Assembly (NCBI GenBank): GCA_963663675.1
Contig: OY760498.1
Span: forward strand, 1,736,001-1,800,000
Length of the DNA: 64,000 nt
Reading direction: 5' to 3'
Origin: CAINVV01 sp963663675
GTDB taxonomy: Bacteria > Bacteroidota > Bacteroidia > Bacteroidales > Prolixibacteraceae
A model generated the notes under the pieces. It ran no database searches. It was given only the letters and a program-made list of their open reading frames with translations, and was not told the DNA's origin. Positions 47,698 to 55,328 of this stretch are shown in pieces. Every line of letters starts with the position of its first letter. Position 1 is the first letter of the stretch. The position numbers and the translations under genes are program-made.

Positions 47698-47721
47698 TTT
47701 TAATCCCTTGAAAATTTTCCA

Positions 47722-47729
47722 CAAAAGTA
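47722..47729 (-). promoter_or_regulatory. Candidate -7 box for purH
   Basis: TACTTTTG on the minus strand, a perfect TAnnTTTG, 25 bases before the purH ATG. It supports that start over the longer frame. The -33 region is poor. Confidence 0.5.
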
Positions 47730-47770
47730 ATAAAAATTGTTTTAACTTTCGGGTGAAATCAACCACTTGT

Positions 47771-49021
47771 ATGTTATTTATAAGGCTGTTTCTGGAAAGT
47801 TTCCGATTTGCTTACAACTCCCTTGTGGTAAATCCGCTTCGGACTTTTCTTTCCCTTTTGGGCATCACCATTGGTATTTTTTGTATTATTTCCGTTTTCA
47901 CAATCATTGATTCCCTGGAACGGACCATCAGAAACAGCATGGAGAAACTGGGGAGCAATGTTGTGTATGTAATGAAATGGCCCTGGGCACCTCCTCCGGG
48001 CGAAACTGAATATCCCTGGTGGAAATATCTGAATCGTCCGGTCCCAAAATTAGCTGAAGCCGAAGAGGTCAGCAGAAGGTCAAACCTGGCCGGAAGCGTG
48101 GTTTTTACCTACGGTTTTAACCGGACAGTCCAGTATGGAACCAACAAAGCTGAGAATGTTACGATTCTGGCCAGTTCCTCAGGCCTTATTGATATCTGGG
48201 CCTTGAAAATAGCAGTAGGCCGTCCACTCTCGGAAGAAGAAATGAATGGTGTAAACAATCTGGGGATGATAGGTTATGAGCTGGCAGCCCAGCTGTTCCC
48301 GGGAAGTTCCCCCGTTGGAAAGAGTGTCAAGATACAGGGATTTCAATTTTTTATCGTTGGCGTTTTTGAAAAGATGGGGTCTGATATGTTCGGAAGCAGC
48401 ATGGACTACCGGGTACTTATCCCCGTAAAGGTTGCCAACCGAATGATTGATCCTAAAATGGATATCGGACAAAACATTATTGTTAAAGGGAAGGAAGATA
48501 TTCCCGCTACCCGCCTTCTGGAAGAACTCGAAGGGATTATGCGGTCCATACACCGTATCAAACCTGCAGCTGAAAACGATTTTGCCCTTAACGAAGTAAG
48601 CCTTATTTCCGGTCAGTTGGATGGCCTGTTCAAAGTACTAAACCTCGCCGGATGGATTATCGGAGGTTTTTCAATTCTGGTTGGCGGGTTTGGGATCGCC
48701 AACATCATGTTTGTGTCGGTGAAAGAGAGAACCAAAATAATCGGGATTCAGAAAGCAATGGGAGCCAAAAATCGTTTTATTATGCTGGAATTTCTGTTTG
48801 AAGCATCGATTCTGTCTCTTATCGGAGGCACAATTGGTCTGCTGATCATCTACCTTGGTACCTTTATTGCCCAGAAAAGCTTCGATTTTGAATTTGTACT
48901 GACGGCTGGAAATATTGCTACAGGTCTGATTATCAGTATAACTATAGGACTTATCGCTGGGATGGTACCTGCCAGGTCTGCGTCCAGACTTGATCCGGTT
49001 ACGGCCATGAACAGTTTTTAA
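47771..49021 (+). CDS. ABC transporter permease, MacB/FtsX type
   Basis: 416 aa from the ATG at 47771. An in-frame ATG 21 codons upstream would overlap the purH promoter region. Topology is that of MacB-like type VII permeases: one helix at about 20-45 (FLSLLGITIGIFCIISVFTI), a periplasmic MacB_PCD domain of about 220 residues, then three helices at the C-terminus, including GGFGIANIMFVSVKERTKIIGIQKAMGAK, the FtsX signature. Such permeases use outward mechanotransmission to drive lipoprotein, peptide or drug export. No ATPase gene is adjacent, so the partner must be elsewhere. Confidence 0.85.
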   Translation: MLFIRLFLESFRFAYNSLVVNPLRTFLSLLGITIGIFCIISVFTIIDSLERTIRNSMEKLGSNVVYVMKWPWAPPPGETEYPWWKYLNRPVPKLAEAEEVSRRSNLAGSVVFTYGFNRTVQYGTNKAENVTILASSSGLIDIWALKIAVGRPLSEEEMNGVNNLGMIGYELAAQLFPGSSPVGKSVKIQGFQFFIVGVFEKMGSDMFGSSMDYRVLIPVKVANRMIDPKMDIGQNIIVKGKEDIPATRLLEELEGIMRSIHRIKPAAENDFALNEVSLISGQLDGLFKVLNLAGWIIGGFSILVGGFGIANIMFVSVKERTKIIGIQKAMGAKNRFIMLEFLFEASILSLIGGTIGLLIIYLGTFIAQKSFDFEFVLTAGNIATGLIISITIGLIAGMVPARSASRLDPVTAMNSF

Positions 49022-49096
49022 GGGAAGCAAACCAGCCAGGTTCAGAGGTCTGCATTAATTCCCTAACAATCATTTTTTTTGTAATTTTGACTGTAA

Positions 49097-49627
49097 ATGA
49101 CAAAAATTCAACTATTTATAGCGGTCACAATTGACGGATTTATTGCAAGGGAAAACGGATCCCTTGACTGGCTGTTCGAAATCCCCACCCATACAGACCA
49201 CGGTTATAATAATTTTATCAAAGGGATCGACACAGTTGTTATGGGCAGGAAAACCTTTGATGATTTATTGGGCTTAGGTATAGAATGGCCTTATGGAAAT
49301 TGCATATCCTACGTGGTAACAAAAGATTTCAATTATAAAGTCAGCACGGTTAACTCCTTTGTCCTGGGTGATCTGAGTAAGGGTGCCATGGAAGGTTTGA
49401 GAATGAAAAGTTCAGCCAATGTCTGGGTGGTAGGCGGGGGAGAGGTAATAACCCAGTTTCTCAATTGTGATGAAATCGATGAAATGATTCTAAGCATCAT
49501 ACCGATCATGCTGGGGAAAGGAATCCGTTTATTTCCGGGTGAACCCAAAGAGTCCAAATTTGAACTGATTAACACTGAGCCTTTTGATACCGGAGTTGTC
49601 AACCTGTATTACCGCAGGAAATTATAG
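49097..49627 (+). CDS. Dihydrofolate reductase-like / RibD C-terminal domain reductase
   Basis: 176 aa, the size of stand-alone RibD_C proteins (YyaP/YwjB type). The opening IQLFIAVTIDGFIARENGSLDWL is typical, as are TVVMGRKTFDDLLG (NADPH phosphate site) and WVVGGGEVITQFLN (nucleotide-binding GGG). True FolA has a different active-site Asp/Glu arrangement, so folate reduction is unlikely. The real substrate of this group is not established. It starts 75 bases after the ABC permease gene. Confidence 0.8.
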   Translation: MTKIQLFIAVTIDGFIARENGSLDWLFEIPTHTDHGYNNFIKGIDTVVMGRKTFDDLLGLGIEWPYGNCISYVVTKDFNYKVSTVNSFVLGDLSKGAMEGLRMKSSANVWVVGGGEVITQFLNCDEIDEMILSIIPIMLGKGIRLFPGEPKESKFELINTEPFDTGVVNLYYRRKL

Positions 49628-49648
49628 ACCGTTACAAGCAGGCCTGAA

Positions 49649-50425
49649 TCACATCAATTTTTCAATCTCGTTGGTCAGGGTAATGAACTCTTCAACCGAT
49701 AATTGTTCCGGCCTGCGGGTAAGTGTTTTAGCATCAAGTTCATCAAATCGGGGAGTAAAGCTTTTAATGCTGTTGCGGAGCATTTTCCTTCGCTGGTTAA
49801 AGGCTTGTTTTACCACGGATTTGAAAAGCCTCTCGTTGCACCCCAGTGAGGTCCTTCCGTTAGCGGTCAATCTTACCACTGCAGATTTTACTTTTGGCGG
49901 AGGATCGAAAACATCCTCATCAACAGTAAAGAGGTATTCTACATGGTACCAGGCCTGCAGCAACACACTCAGAATGCCATAGGTTTTACTACCCGGACCC
50001 GTGCAAATCCGTTCTGCCACCTCTTTTTGAAGCATTCCCACCACTTCCGGTATTAATTCCCTGTTGTCCAGTACTTTGAATAATATTTGGGAGGAAATGT
50101 TATAGGGAAAATTACCAATCAAAGAAAATGGAATATCTGAATACTTGTTTTTCAGATCCATGTGAAGAAAATCACCTTCAATGATCCTGCCATTCAGTTC
50201 CGGAAGGTAGGTTTTGAGGTATTCGACTGATTCGCGATCAATTTCCACCACAGTAGTTTCATATGAATTATTCTGAAGGAGATACCGGGTAAGGACTCCC
50301 ATTCCCGGACCGACTTCCAGTACCCTGGTACGGCCATTCAGGACCAGTGCCTCCACTATATCGCCGGCAATCCGGTGATCACGCAGGAAATGTTGTCCAA
50401 GACCTTTTTTTGCTCTTACCTGCAT
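49649..50425 (-). CDS. rsmA: 16S rRNA dimethyladenosine transferase
   Basis: 258 aa from the ATG at 50425 (MQVRAKKGLGQHFLRD, the classic KsgA opening). A longer frame from 50551 adds 42 unrelated residues across the promoter and is rejected. The SAM site is EVGPGMG at 37-43, the acidic EIDRE at 61-65, and the catalytic adenine-flipping motif NFPY at 105-108. It dimethylates two adjacent adenines near the 3' end of 16S rRNA late in 30S assembly. Convergent with the RibD-like gene and divergent from the next permease gene. Confidence 0.95.
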   Translation of the reverse strand: MQVRAKKGLGQHFLRDHRIAGDIVEALVLNGRTRVLEVGPGMGVLTRYLLQNNSYETTVVEIDRESVEYLKTYLPELNGRIIEGDFLHMDLKNKYSDIPFSLIGNFPYNISSQILFKVLDNRELIPEVVGMLQKEVAERICTGPGSKTYGILSVLLQAWYHVEYLFTVDEDVFDPPPKVKSAVVRLTANGRTSLGCNERLFKSVVKQAFNQRRKMLRNSIKSFTPRFDELDAKTLTRRPEQLSVEEFITLTNEIEKLM

Positions 50426-50479
50426 GTTGAAATTGGAATAAGGAAAAGTGAATAGTGAAAAATTAACCGTTGAACTGCT

Positions 50480-50487
50480 CAAAGGTA
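50480..50487 (-). promoter_or_regulatory. Candidate -7 box for rsmA
   Basis: TACCTTTG on the minus strand, a perfect TAnnTTTG, 55 bases before the rsmA ATG. Confidence 0.45.
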
Positions 50488-50544
50488 TAAAAAAGTAGCA
50501 ATCAGGCGCAGATTTTTGGTTACTTTTACGGCAAACAACGCTTT

Positions 50545-51807
50545 GTGTCAAAACTGAATCTCGAACTTTTCATTGCCAGGAGGATTTTTTCAGATCGTGA
50601 AAACAAAAAGAAATTTTCGCGGTCCATCATTTCTTTTGCCTTGTTTGGCATTGCCTTCGGACTTACCATGATGATTCTGTCTGTGGCAGTTGTTACAGGA
50701 TTCAAAAAGGAGATTCGTGACAAAGTGATTGGATTTGGCTCTCATATACAATTGGTTAACTTCGATTCCAACTCTTCTTTCGAGACCGTACCGGTTAGTA
50801 AAAACCAATCATGGCTGCAAAAACTGAAGGATCTGGAGGGTGTACGGCATGTTGAGGTTTTTGCCACAAAACCCGGTATCATCAAAACAGATTCTGAGAT
50901 GATGGGAATGGTTTTGAAAGGGGTAGGGCCTGATTTTGACTGGAAATTTTTTAGGGAGAACCTTATTTCCGGTACTATTTTTACGGTCAGTGATACCAGT
51001 ATTACTGATAAGGTTCTGATATCCAAGCAAATGTCATTACTCATGAAACTTAAAGTGGGCGATCCCCTTTACAGTTATTTCCTGAATGGTGATAACAGCA
51101 ATCAGCGGATGCGAAAATTTGTTGTATCAGGCATTTATCAATCCAGCCTTGAGGAGTTCGACCGTTTGTTCATCCTGGCAGATATACAGCAGGTTCGCCG
51201 GCTGAACAACTGGAAACCGGATCAGGTAAGCGGTTTTGAAATAACGATAGATAATTTTGATAAAATTGATGAACTTACAGAGAAGGTGAAGGATATTACT
51301 GTCCATTATTCCGAACAGGAATCTACTTTAATGAGACCGGTCAGCATCACTTCAAAATACCCGCAGATCTTTGACTGGCTCAACCTGCTTGATATGAATG
51401 TGTGGATTATACTGACGCTCATTATATTAGTGGCAGGATTTAATATGGTGTCAGGCTTGCTGATTCTGATCCTGGAGCGTACAACCATGATTGGCACGCT
51501 GAAGGCAGTTGGTTGCAGCAATAAAAGCATCAGAAAAGTATTCCTGTACCTCGCCTTCTTTTTAATCGGTCGCGGAATGTTGTGGGGAAATATTGCAGGT
51601 ATAGGAATATGTATACTGCAATCATACTTCGGCATTTTCAAGCTGGATCCCGCTTCCTACTATCTCGAATATGTACCAATCAATCTCAAAATAACCCATC
51701 TTCTGTTCCTGAATGCTGGCACCTTGCTTATAACACTGGCCATGCTGATTATACCTTCCTGGTATGTCTCCAGAATTTCCCCCGGCAGAGCGCTCCGTTT
51801 CGATTAA
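50545..51807 (+). CDS. LolC/LolE-type ABC transporter permease
   Basis: 420 aa starting with GTG at 50545, since no ATG fits the conserved N-terminus LNLELFIARRIFSD. The family pattern is clear: helix 1 at about 25-50 (IISFALFGIAFGLTMMILSVAVVTGF), a large periplasmic domain (about 55-270), then three C-terminal helices with GLLILILERTTMIGTLKAVGCSNKSIRKVF, the FtsX signature. LolCE releases outer-membrane lipoproteins from the inner membrane to LolA. Bacteroidota often use one LolC/E-like protein. No LolD ATPase is next to it. It starts 120 bases from divergent rsmA. Confidence 0.85.
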   Translation: MSKLNLELFIARRIFSDRENKKKFSRSIISFALFGIAFGLTMMILSVAVVTGFKKEIRDKVIGFGSHIQLVNFDSNSSFETVPVSKNQSWLQKLKDLEGVRHVEVFATKPGIIKTDSEMMGMVLKGVGPDFDWKFFRENLISGTIFTVSDTSITDKVLISKQMSLLMKLKVGDPLYSYFLNGDNSNQRMRKFVVSGIYQSSLEEFDRLFILADIQQVRRLNNWKPDQVSGFEITIDNFDKIDELTEKVKDITVHYSEQESTLMRPVSITSKYPQIFDWLNLLDMNVWIILTLIILVAGFNMVSGLLILILERTTMIGTLKAVGCSNKSIRKVFLYLAFFLIGRGMLWGNIAGIGICILQSYFGIFKLDPASYYLEYVPINLKITHLLFLNAGTLLITLAMLIIPSWYVSRISPGRALRFD

Positions 51808-51890
51808 ATAAGCCGATATCCAATTTTTAGCGTAGTTTTAAAAGGTGTTTCCCTTTGCATGCAGCTTTTTTTGCAGGAAAGTAGAGGGTT

Positions 51891-52571
51891 TCAAAAGTTG
51901 AGTTTAAAGGAGGTTCCCAGAATGGAAATTTTCGCAGGATGTTTGACATTAACAGATTTATCCAGCCGATAGAAGAAATCGATGCCAATTTTCTTTGAAA
52001 TTTTATATTCCGCTCCTGCAGTATATCTCCAGTCGTCAATTTCATTGCCATATGGGTTGTTTAACTGGTGCTGCATCTCAGCTGAGAGATACGGATTAAT
52101 GGGGAATTTTCTGATATTGTATGCTAATTCAAGTCGGGTTCTAAGAACCATTTTTGGGTTATATAAAAAGTTCCCCAGTGCCTCATCCCGGTATGTGTTC
52201 TGAAATTTTTCCCTGAGAGAAATTTTGAACCTGTCAAATTTGTGAGCTGCAGTAATCCATGCGCCAAAACGGTTCCGGCCTTCCCAGTATCCGTCATGCT
52301 GATTGTTCATGTAGATGTATGTATAGAAAACGCCGGTCTTGAATGTTTTGTTAAAATCATAATTAGCTCCCAGAGTGGTCAGAGAGCGGTCGAAAGAGCT
52401 TGAATTGTTATTCATCCTGAGTTCTTCATCAAACTCCAGTTCAATTTTCTTTGTCAGCTTTTTAATAAGGTCAGCTTCCAAACGAATGCCGAAATCACTC
52501 GTTTGGGCAAAAATGTTGTTTGTAAAAAATATTAATACAATAGACAAAACAAGAGGTTTTAAGTATCTCAT
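51891..52571 (-). CDS. DUF2490 family outer-membrane beta-barrel protein
   Basis: 226 aa with a Sec signal (1-22, ending IFAQ). The mature chain consists of alternating amphipathic strands (GIRLEADLIKKLTKKIELEF, KTFKTGVFYTYIYM, RFKISLREKF) and ends with an aromatic C-terminal residue (FKLNF), as outer-membrane barrels do. DUF2490 function is unknown. About ten strands can be counted by eye. It is the last gene of a minus-strand cluster, 88 bases after the DUF4956 gene. A small CCGGA/TCCGG hairpin in that gap may reduce read-through. Confidence 0.8.
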   Translation of the reverse strand: MRYLKPLVLSIVLIFFTNNIFAQTSDFGIRLEADLIKKLTKKIELEFDEELRMNNNSSSFDRSLTTLGANYDFNKTFKTGVFYTYIYMNNQHDGYWEGRNRFGAWITAAHKFDRFKISLREKFQNTYRDEALGNFLYNPKMVLRTRLELAYNIRKFPINPYLSAEMQHQLNNPYGNEIDDWRYTAGAEYKISKKIGIDFFYRLDKSVNVKHPAKISILGTSFKLNF

Positions 52572-52659
52572 TGTTATTTAATTGTGTAATTAATTAATTC
52601 TTGTTGTGTGAATAATTCCGGACGATTGTTCCGGTTTGGGTGACTCTCTAATTTATATT

Positions 52660-53331
52660 TCAGTTTGGTGTAGAGCCATAATCCCTGGATCTGCTCATAT
52701 TGTCTGCACTGTTGACTTCATTGCTCTCGTAATATATTTTTATATAAGCAGTATCTTTCAGAAAATCAATGGATCCAATTTCTACATTGGTCACTGTCAG
52801 GCCCGTACGCTCTTTAAGATCCTGGATCAGTTCCTCTTTTTTTTCGGGTTTTATTAATGCTATTTTCTCATAGATGACTGTCTTGCTGGAGATATGTTTG
52901 AGTACCCTGTTGCTCTCCATAAAGCCTGCCACTCCAATAAAAACAAAATTGGTCAGTCCAAGTTCTATATAACTGATATCCTTGGCGAGAGCATTGATGA
53001 CGGAAATGCCAATGATCAAAAACAGGTAGGTCATTTCCCGGATTGGCATTGTATCGGTGCGATAACGTAATATTCCGAATATGGCAAAAAGACCAAGAGC
53101 AAAACCAACCTGAAGTTTTACTGTTTCAAGCATAAACAACAACATAAAGATGGTTGTGCTTGTTACAATAAAGGTAAAAAAATAGTCCCTCCTTCGGCTC
53201 TTAGGATAATACATCAGCCTTATTATAAGGCTGGTAACAAAGAAGTTGATGGCAAATCGGATCAGGAACAATATGAAACTGGCTGGATCAAAAGTAGTGT
53301 CATATACATTGAGTTCTTCAAGTGAATTCAT
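52660..53331 (-). CDS. DUF4956 family membrane protein
   Basis: 223 aa. About four membrane helices in residues 15-135 are followed by a cytosolic alpha/beta tail of about 90 residues (EKIALIKPEKKEELIQDLKERTG), a ferredoxin-like fold by appearance. FAIFGILRYRTDTMPIREMTYLF (around 82-104) is the conserved core of DUF4956. Function is unproven. In many genomes this family sits next to VTC-domain proteins, and here its start overlaps the VTC gene stop by 4 bases (ATGA), so the two products probably act together. Confidence 0.85.
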   Translation of the reverse strand: MNSLEELNVYDTTFDPASFILFLIRFAINFFVTSLIIRLMYYPKSRRRDYFFTFIVTSTTIFMLLFMLETVKLQVGFALGLFAIFGILRYRTDTMPIREMTYLFLIIGISVINALAKDISYIELGLTNFVFIGVAGFMESNRVLKHISSKTVIYEKIALIKPEKKEELIQDLKERTGLTVTNVEIGSIDFLKDTAYIKIYYESNEVNSADNMSRSRDYGSTPN

Positions 53332-54170
53332 TGTTGATGGAGGATTTTGTTGATTTGACGAATTTTTTGTTTATATAGGTTTCCTTTGATTTGATCTGAT
53401 GTAAGGACCATTCCCAGGCAGTACTTGCTTAACCCTGAATCTTTAATCCGCATATCGCCAAAAAGTTCAGCCGCTGCCGATTTGAGTGTTTTATCCTGCT
53501 TAAGTTCAATAATTGCCAGGCTGCCAACTGGCAAAGATTTCCCGTTTAAGTAATTGTGATAGGATATATTCAGATCGATGGTGAGCCGTTCTGTTTTTCC
53601 GGCATTTACGAGAGTCATCCTGTTGAATTTGTTCTGCAATACTGGAAGAAGCTTATCTGCCTCAATACCGGAATTGCGGCCAATAAATTCAGATACATCT
53701 TTGTCGTTCAATCCGTTGACGGGCGTATAGAGAATCCTTTTTTTGTCTGTTCTTCCCTTGTTTGATTTGTATTTTATTTCCAGGTAACTCAGGTCGGATT
53801 CCACATATTTACGGACTCTCCATTTGAGCCGGTTCAGCTTTCCATTGACATGGGAAAGGAAAAAGATTAAATCCCTGGTATCCAGGTAGTCAGTTTCATA
53901 TTCAGCAATTCTGTTGCCTTCTATTTCCTGAATAGAATAGTCATTTGACAGGCTTTTTATGATTGATGGAATGGCCTTGTCCGAAATGAGGTATTTCAGA
54001 TCAGTTCTATTCATCAAACGGACCGCATCCATTTCCTGTAAAGAAACAGGTGGGAGGGAAGCGATGGATTGCTGCAATTTTAACAGACGCAGTCTGGCTC
54101 CCTCCTGGTGAACAGAATTTTCGGACAGGATGGCATTGACCGGTTCAAAGTATGTATCTGTTTGTTGCAT
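53328..54170 (-). CDS. VTC-domain protein (polyphosphate polymerase-like)
   Basis: 280 aa. The triphosphate-tunnel-type VTC domain is seen in LMNRTDLKYLIS (with the Arg and Lys of the tunnel), ETDYLDTRDL (Glu/Asp), LNRLKWRVRKYVESDLSYLEIKYKSNKGR, a run of basic residues plus Glu that line the tunnel, and a late IELKQDK. In yeast Vtc4 this fold makes polyphosphate from ATP. Bacterial members are little studied, and some are tied to CotH kinases. No CotH gene is next to it. It pairs with the overlapping DUF4956 membrane protein, suggesting a membrane-bound complex. Confidence 0.8.
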   Translation of the reverse strand: MQQTDTYFEPVNAILSENSVHQEGARLRLLKLQQSIASLPPVSLQEMDAVRLMNRTDLKYLISDKAIPSIIKSLSNDYSIQEIEGNRIAEYETDYLDTRDLIFFLSHVNGKLNRLKWRVRKYVESDLSYLEIKYKSNKGRTDKKRILYTPVNGLNDKDVSEFIGRNSGIEADKLLPVLQNKFNRMTLVNAGKTERLTIDLNISYHNYLNGKSLPVGSLAIIELKQDKTLKSAAAELFGDMRIKDSGLSKYCLGMVLTSDQIKGNLYKQKIRQINKILHQQ

Positions 54171-54186
54171 AGCCTGTTATATGGAA

Positions 54187-54585
54187 TTAGTATAAAGCAT
54201 ATTCAAAAATTTTCTCACTCCTGGTATGCCTGGCAGCATTTATTGTGTTCTCCCTTGTCTTGTTCCCGTAGGTATCGTATTCGAAAATAACAACTTTTTC
54301 AACCTTCCCTTTTGTATTATAGCGGGTTTCTTTGATGCAGTGTCTATTATTATCGTATTCAAAAACGGTCTTGTTTTTTATTTTTCCATCCGAAAAGTAT
54401 TCAGTTTCATCCGTCTTTAATCCTTCCTGATTGAAGTTGGTAATGTGGTCGAGTTCCTTTTTTTTGTTTTCAACATTATAACCTTTAACTGACTTAATTC
54501 CTTTTCTTGGGACAACATCCTGAGCGGCAACATTATAAGCATCTGAAAATGTCAATAACAACAGTAAGTAGAATATTTTTCTCAT
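54187..54585 (-). CDS. Small exported protein with YD-like repeats
   Basis: 132 aa from the ATG at 54585 (an upstream ATG at 54609 would add eight residues before the signal peptide). A Sec signal runs over 1-22 (FYLLLLLTFSDAYNVAAQ). The mature part has short repeats of the type EYDNNRHCIKETRYNTKGKV and EYDTYGNKTRENT, with Y-D-x-x-G-x periodicity as in RHS/YD or MORN-like wrapped beta structures. No catalytic residue is evident. It is 16 bases ahead of the VTC gene and is probably the first gene of that cluster. Confidence 0.65.
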   Translation of the reverse strand: MRKIFYLLLLLTFSDAYNVAAQDVVPRKGIKSVKGYNVENKKKELDHITNFNQEGLKTDETEYFSDGKIKNKTVFEYDNNRHCIKETRYNTKGKVEKVVIFEYDTYGNKTRENTINAARHTRSEKIFEYALY

Positions 54586-54623
54586 ATTTTTGATATTAAC
54601 CATAGCCAAAAGTATGAATTTTC

Positions 54624-54812
54624 TCAGTTAATTCTTGTTACGGAACCATTTACTGTAAAAGAAGCATACAGCGTCCCTGCGGAATGGTTCCCCCTGAAAC
54701 AATACCATTGGATACTGAACCGGTGGAGCTGCCCCCGGTATCAAAAAGAGAGGTGGTATCCTGTAGAATTTTAAATCTTCCAGCTAAATGCGGAGTGAAA
54801 AGGATACAATTA
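54624..54812 (-). pseudogene. Probable frameshifted C-terminal remnant of a surface-type protein
   Basis: On the minus strand one frame reads through to a Gly/Ser-rich stretch (TGGSSTGSVSNGIVSGGTI) and then hits a stop near 54650. A second frame, joined at about 54674 by inserting one base, continues TLYASFTVNGSVTRIN and stops at 54624-54626. Together they look like the end of one beta-rich exported protein. There is no start codon or signal, and upstream the frame runs into aroK in another frame. It is therefore called a decayed remnant, with modest confidence. Chance coding-like sequence is the alternative. Confidence 0.3.
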
Positions 54813-55328
54813 GTGACGATTTTGGTATTCTTCGATCAATCGGAGCACCTCTTCCGGTTGCACATCATTTTTTCCCCTGATCACAATTTGGGATTGTTCA
54901 TAAAACGGGGATCTTTTTTCCAGGGCTGTTTCAATGAATTTCAACAGTTCTTCCCCGCTTTTGCCTGCAATCAAGGGGCGCTCTGTTTTGGATTTCAGCA
55001 ATCTAAATGCAAGTGTTTCATTATCAGGAGCAAGGTAAATCGTGATGCCTGAATCATTCATCAGTTTCATGTTATCAAAAAAACAGGGGGCACCACCACC
55101 TGTTCCGATGACAATGTCCTCGAACTGGGCAACTTCCCTCAATGCCTGATTCTCTTTCAGTCGAAAGGCCGTTTCACCCTCCTGAGCGAATATGTCGGGG
55201 ACTGATTTAAAATTACGCTCCTCAATGTATTTGTCCAGATCGATGAAATTGATGCCCATCAGTGTGGCAATTTTTCGTCCTATTGTAGATTTGCCGCAGC
55301 CCATGTAACCGGTCAGAAAAATTCTCAT
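54810..55328 (-). CDS. aroK: Shikimate kinase
   Basis: 172 aa P-loop kinase of the normal length. The Walker A is GYMGCGKST at 7-15, the shikimate-binding acidic pair is in DLDKYIEE (31-38), and the substrate motif GTGGGAPC lies near 76-83. The lid has ERPLIAG with the essential Arg. It phosphorylates shikimate at O3 in aromatic amino-acid synthesis. Its ATG overlaps the stop of the topoisomerase gene (TAATG), so it is translated as part of that operon. No other aro genes are near. Confidence 0.95.
   Translation of the reverse strand: MRIFLTGYMGCGKSTIGRKIATLMGINFIDLDKYIEERNFKSVPDIFAQEGETAFRLKENQALREVAQFEDIVIGTGGGAPCFFDNMKLMNDSGITIYLAPDNETLAFRLLKSKTERPLIAGKSGEELLKFIETALEKRSPFYEQSQIVIRGKNDVQPEEVLRLIEEYQNRH

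Noticed and set aside
47698..47766. 23-codon N-terminal extension of purH
   Set aside because: It crosses the predicted promoter and the divergent gap, and has no similarity to PurH N-termini.
50426..50551. 42-codon N-terminal extension of rsmA
   Set aside because: It includes the promoter box. The KsgA consensus starts at the ATG at 50425.
54684..55052. 122-codon open frame on the plus strand
   Set aside because: Mostly antisense to aroK, whose kinase motifs are complete.
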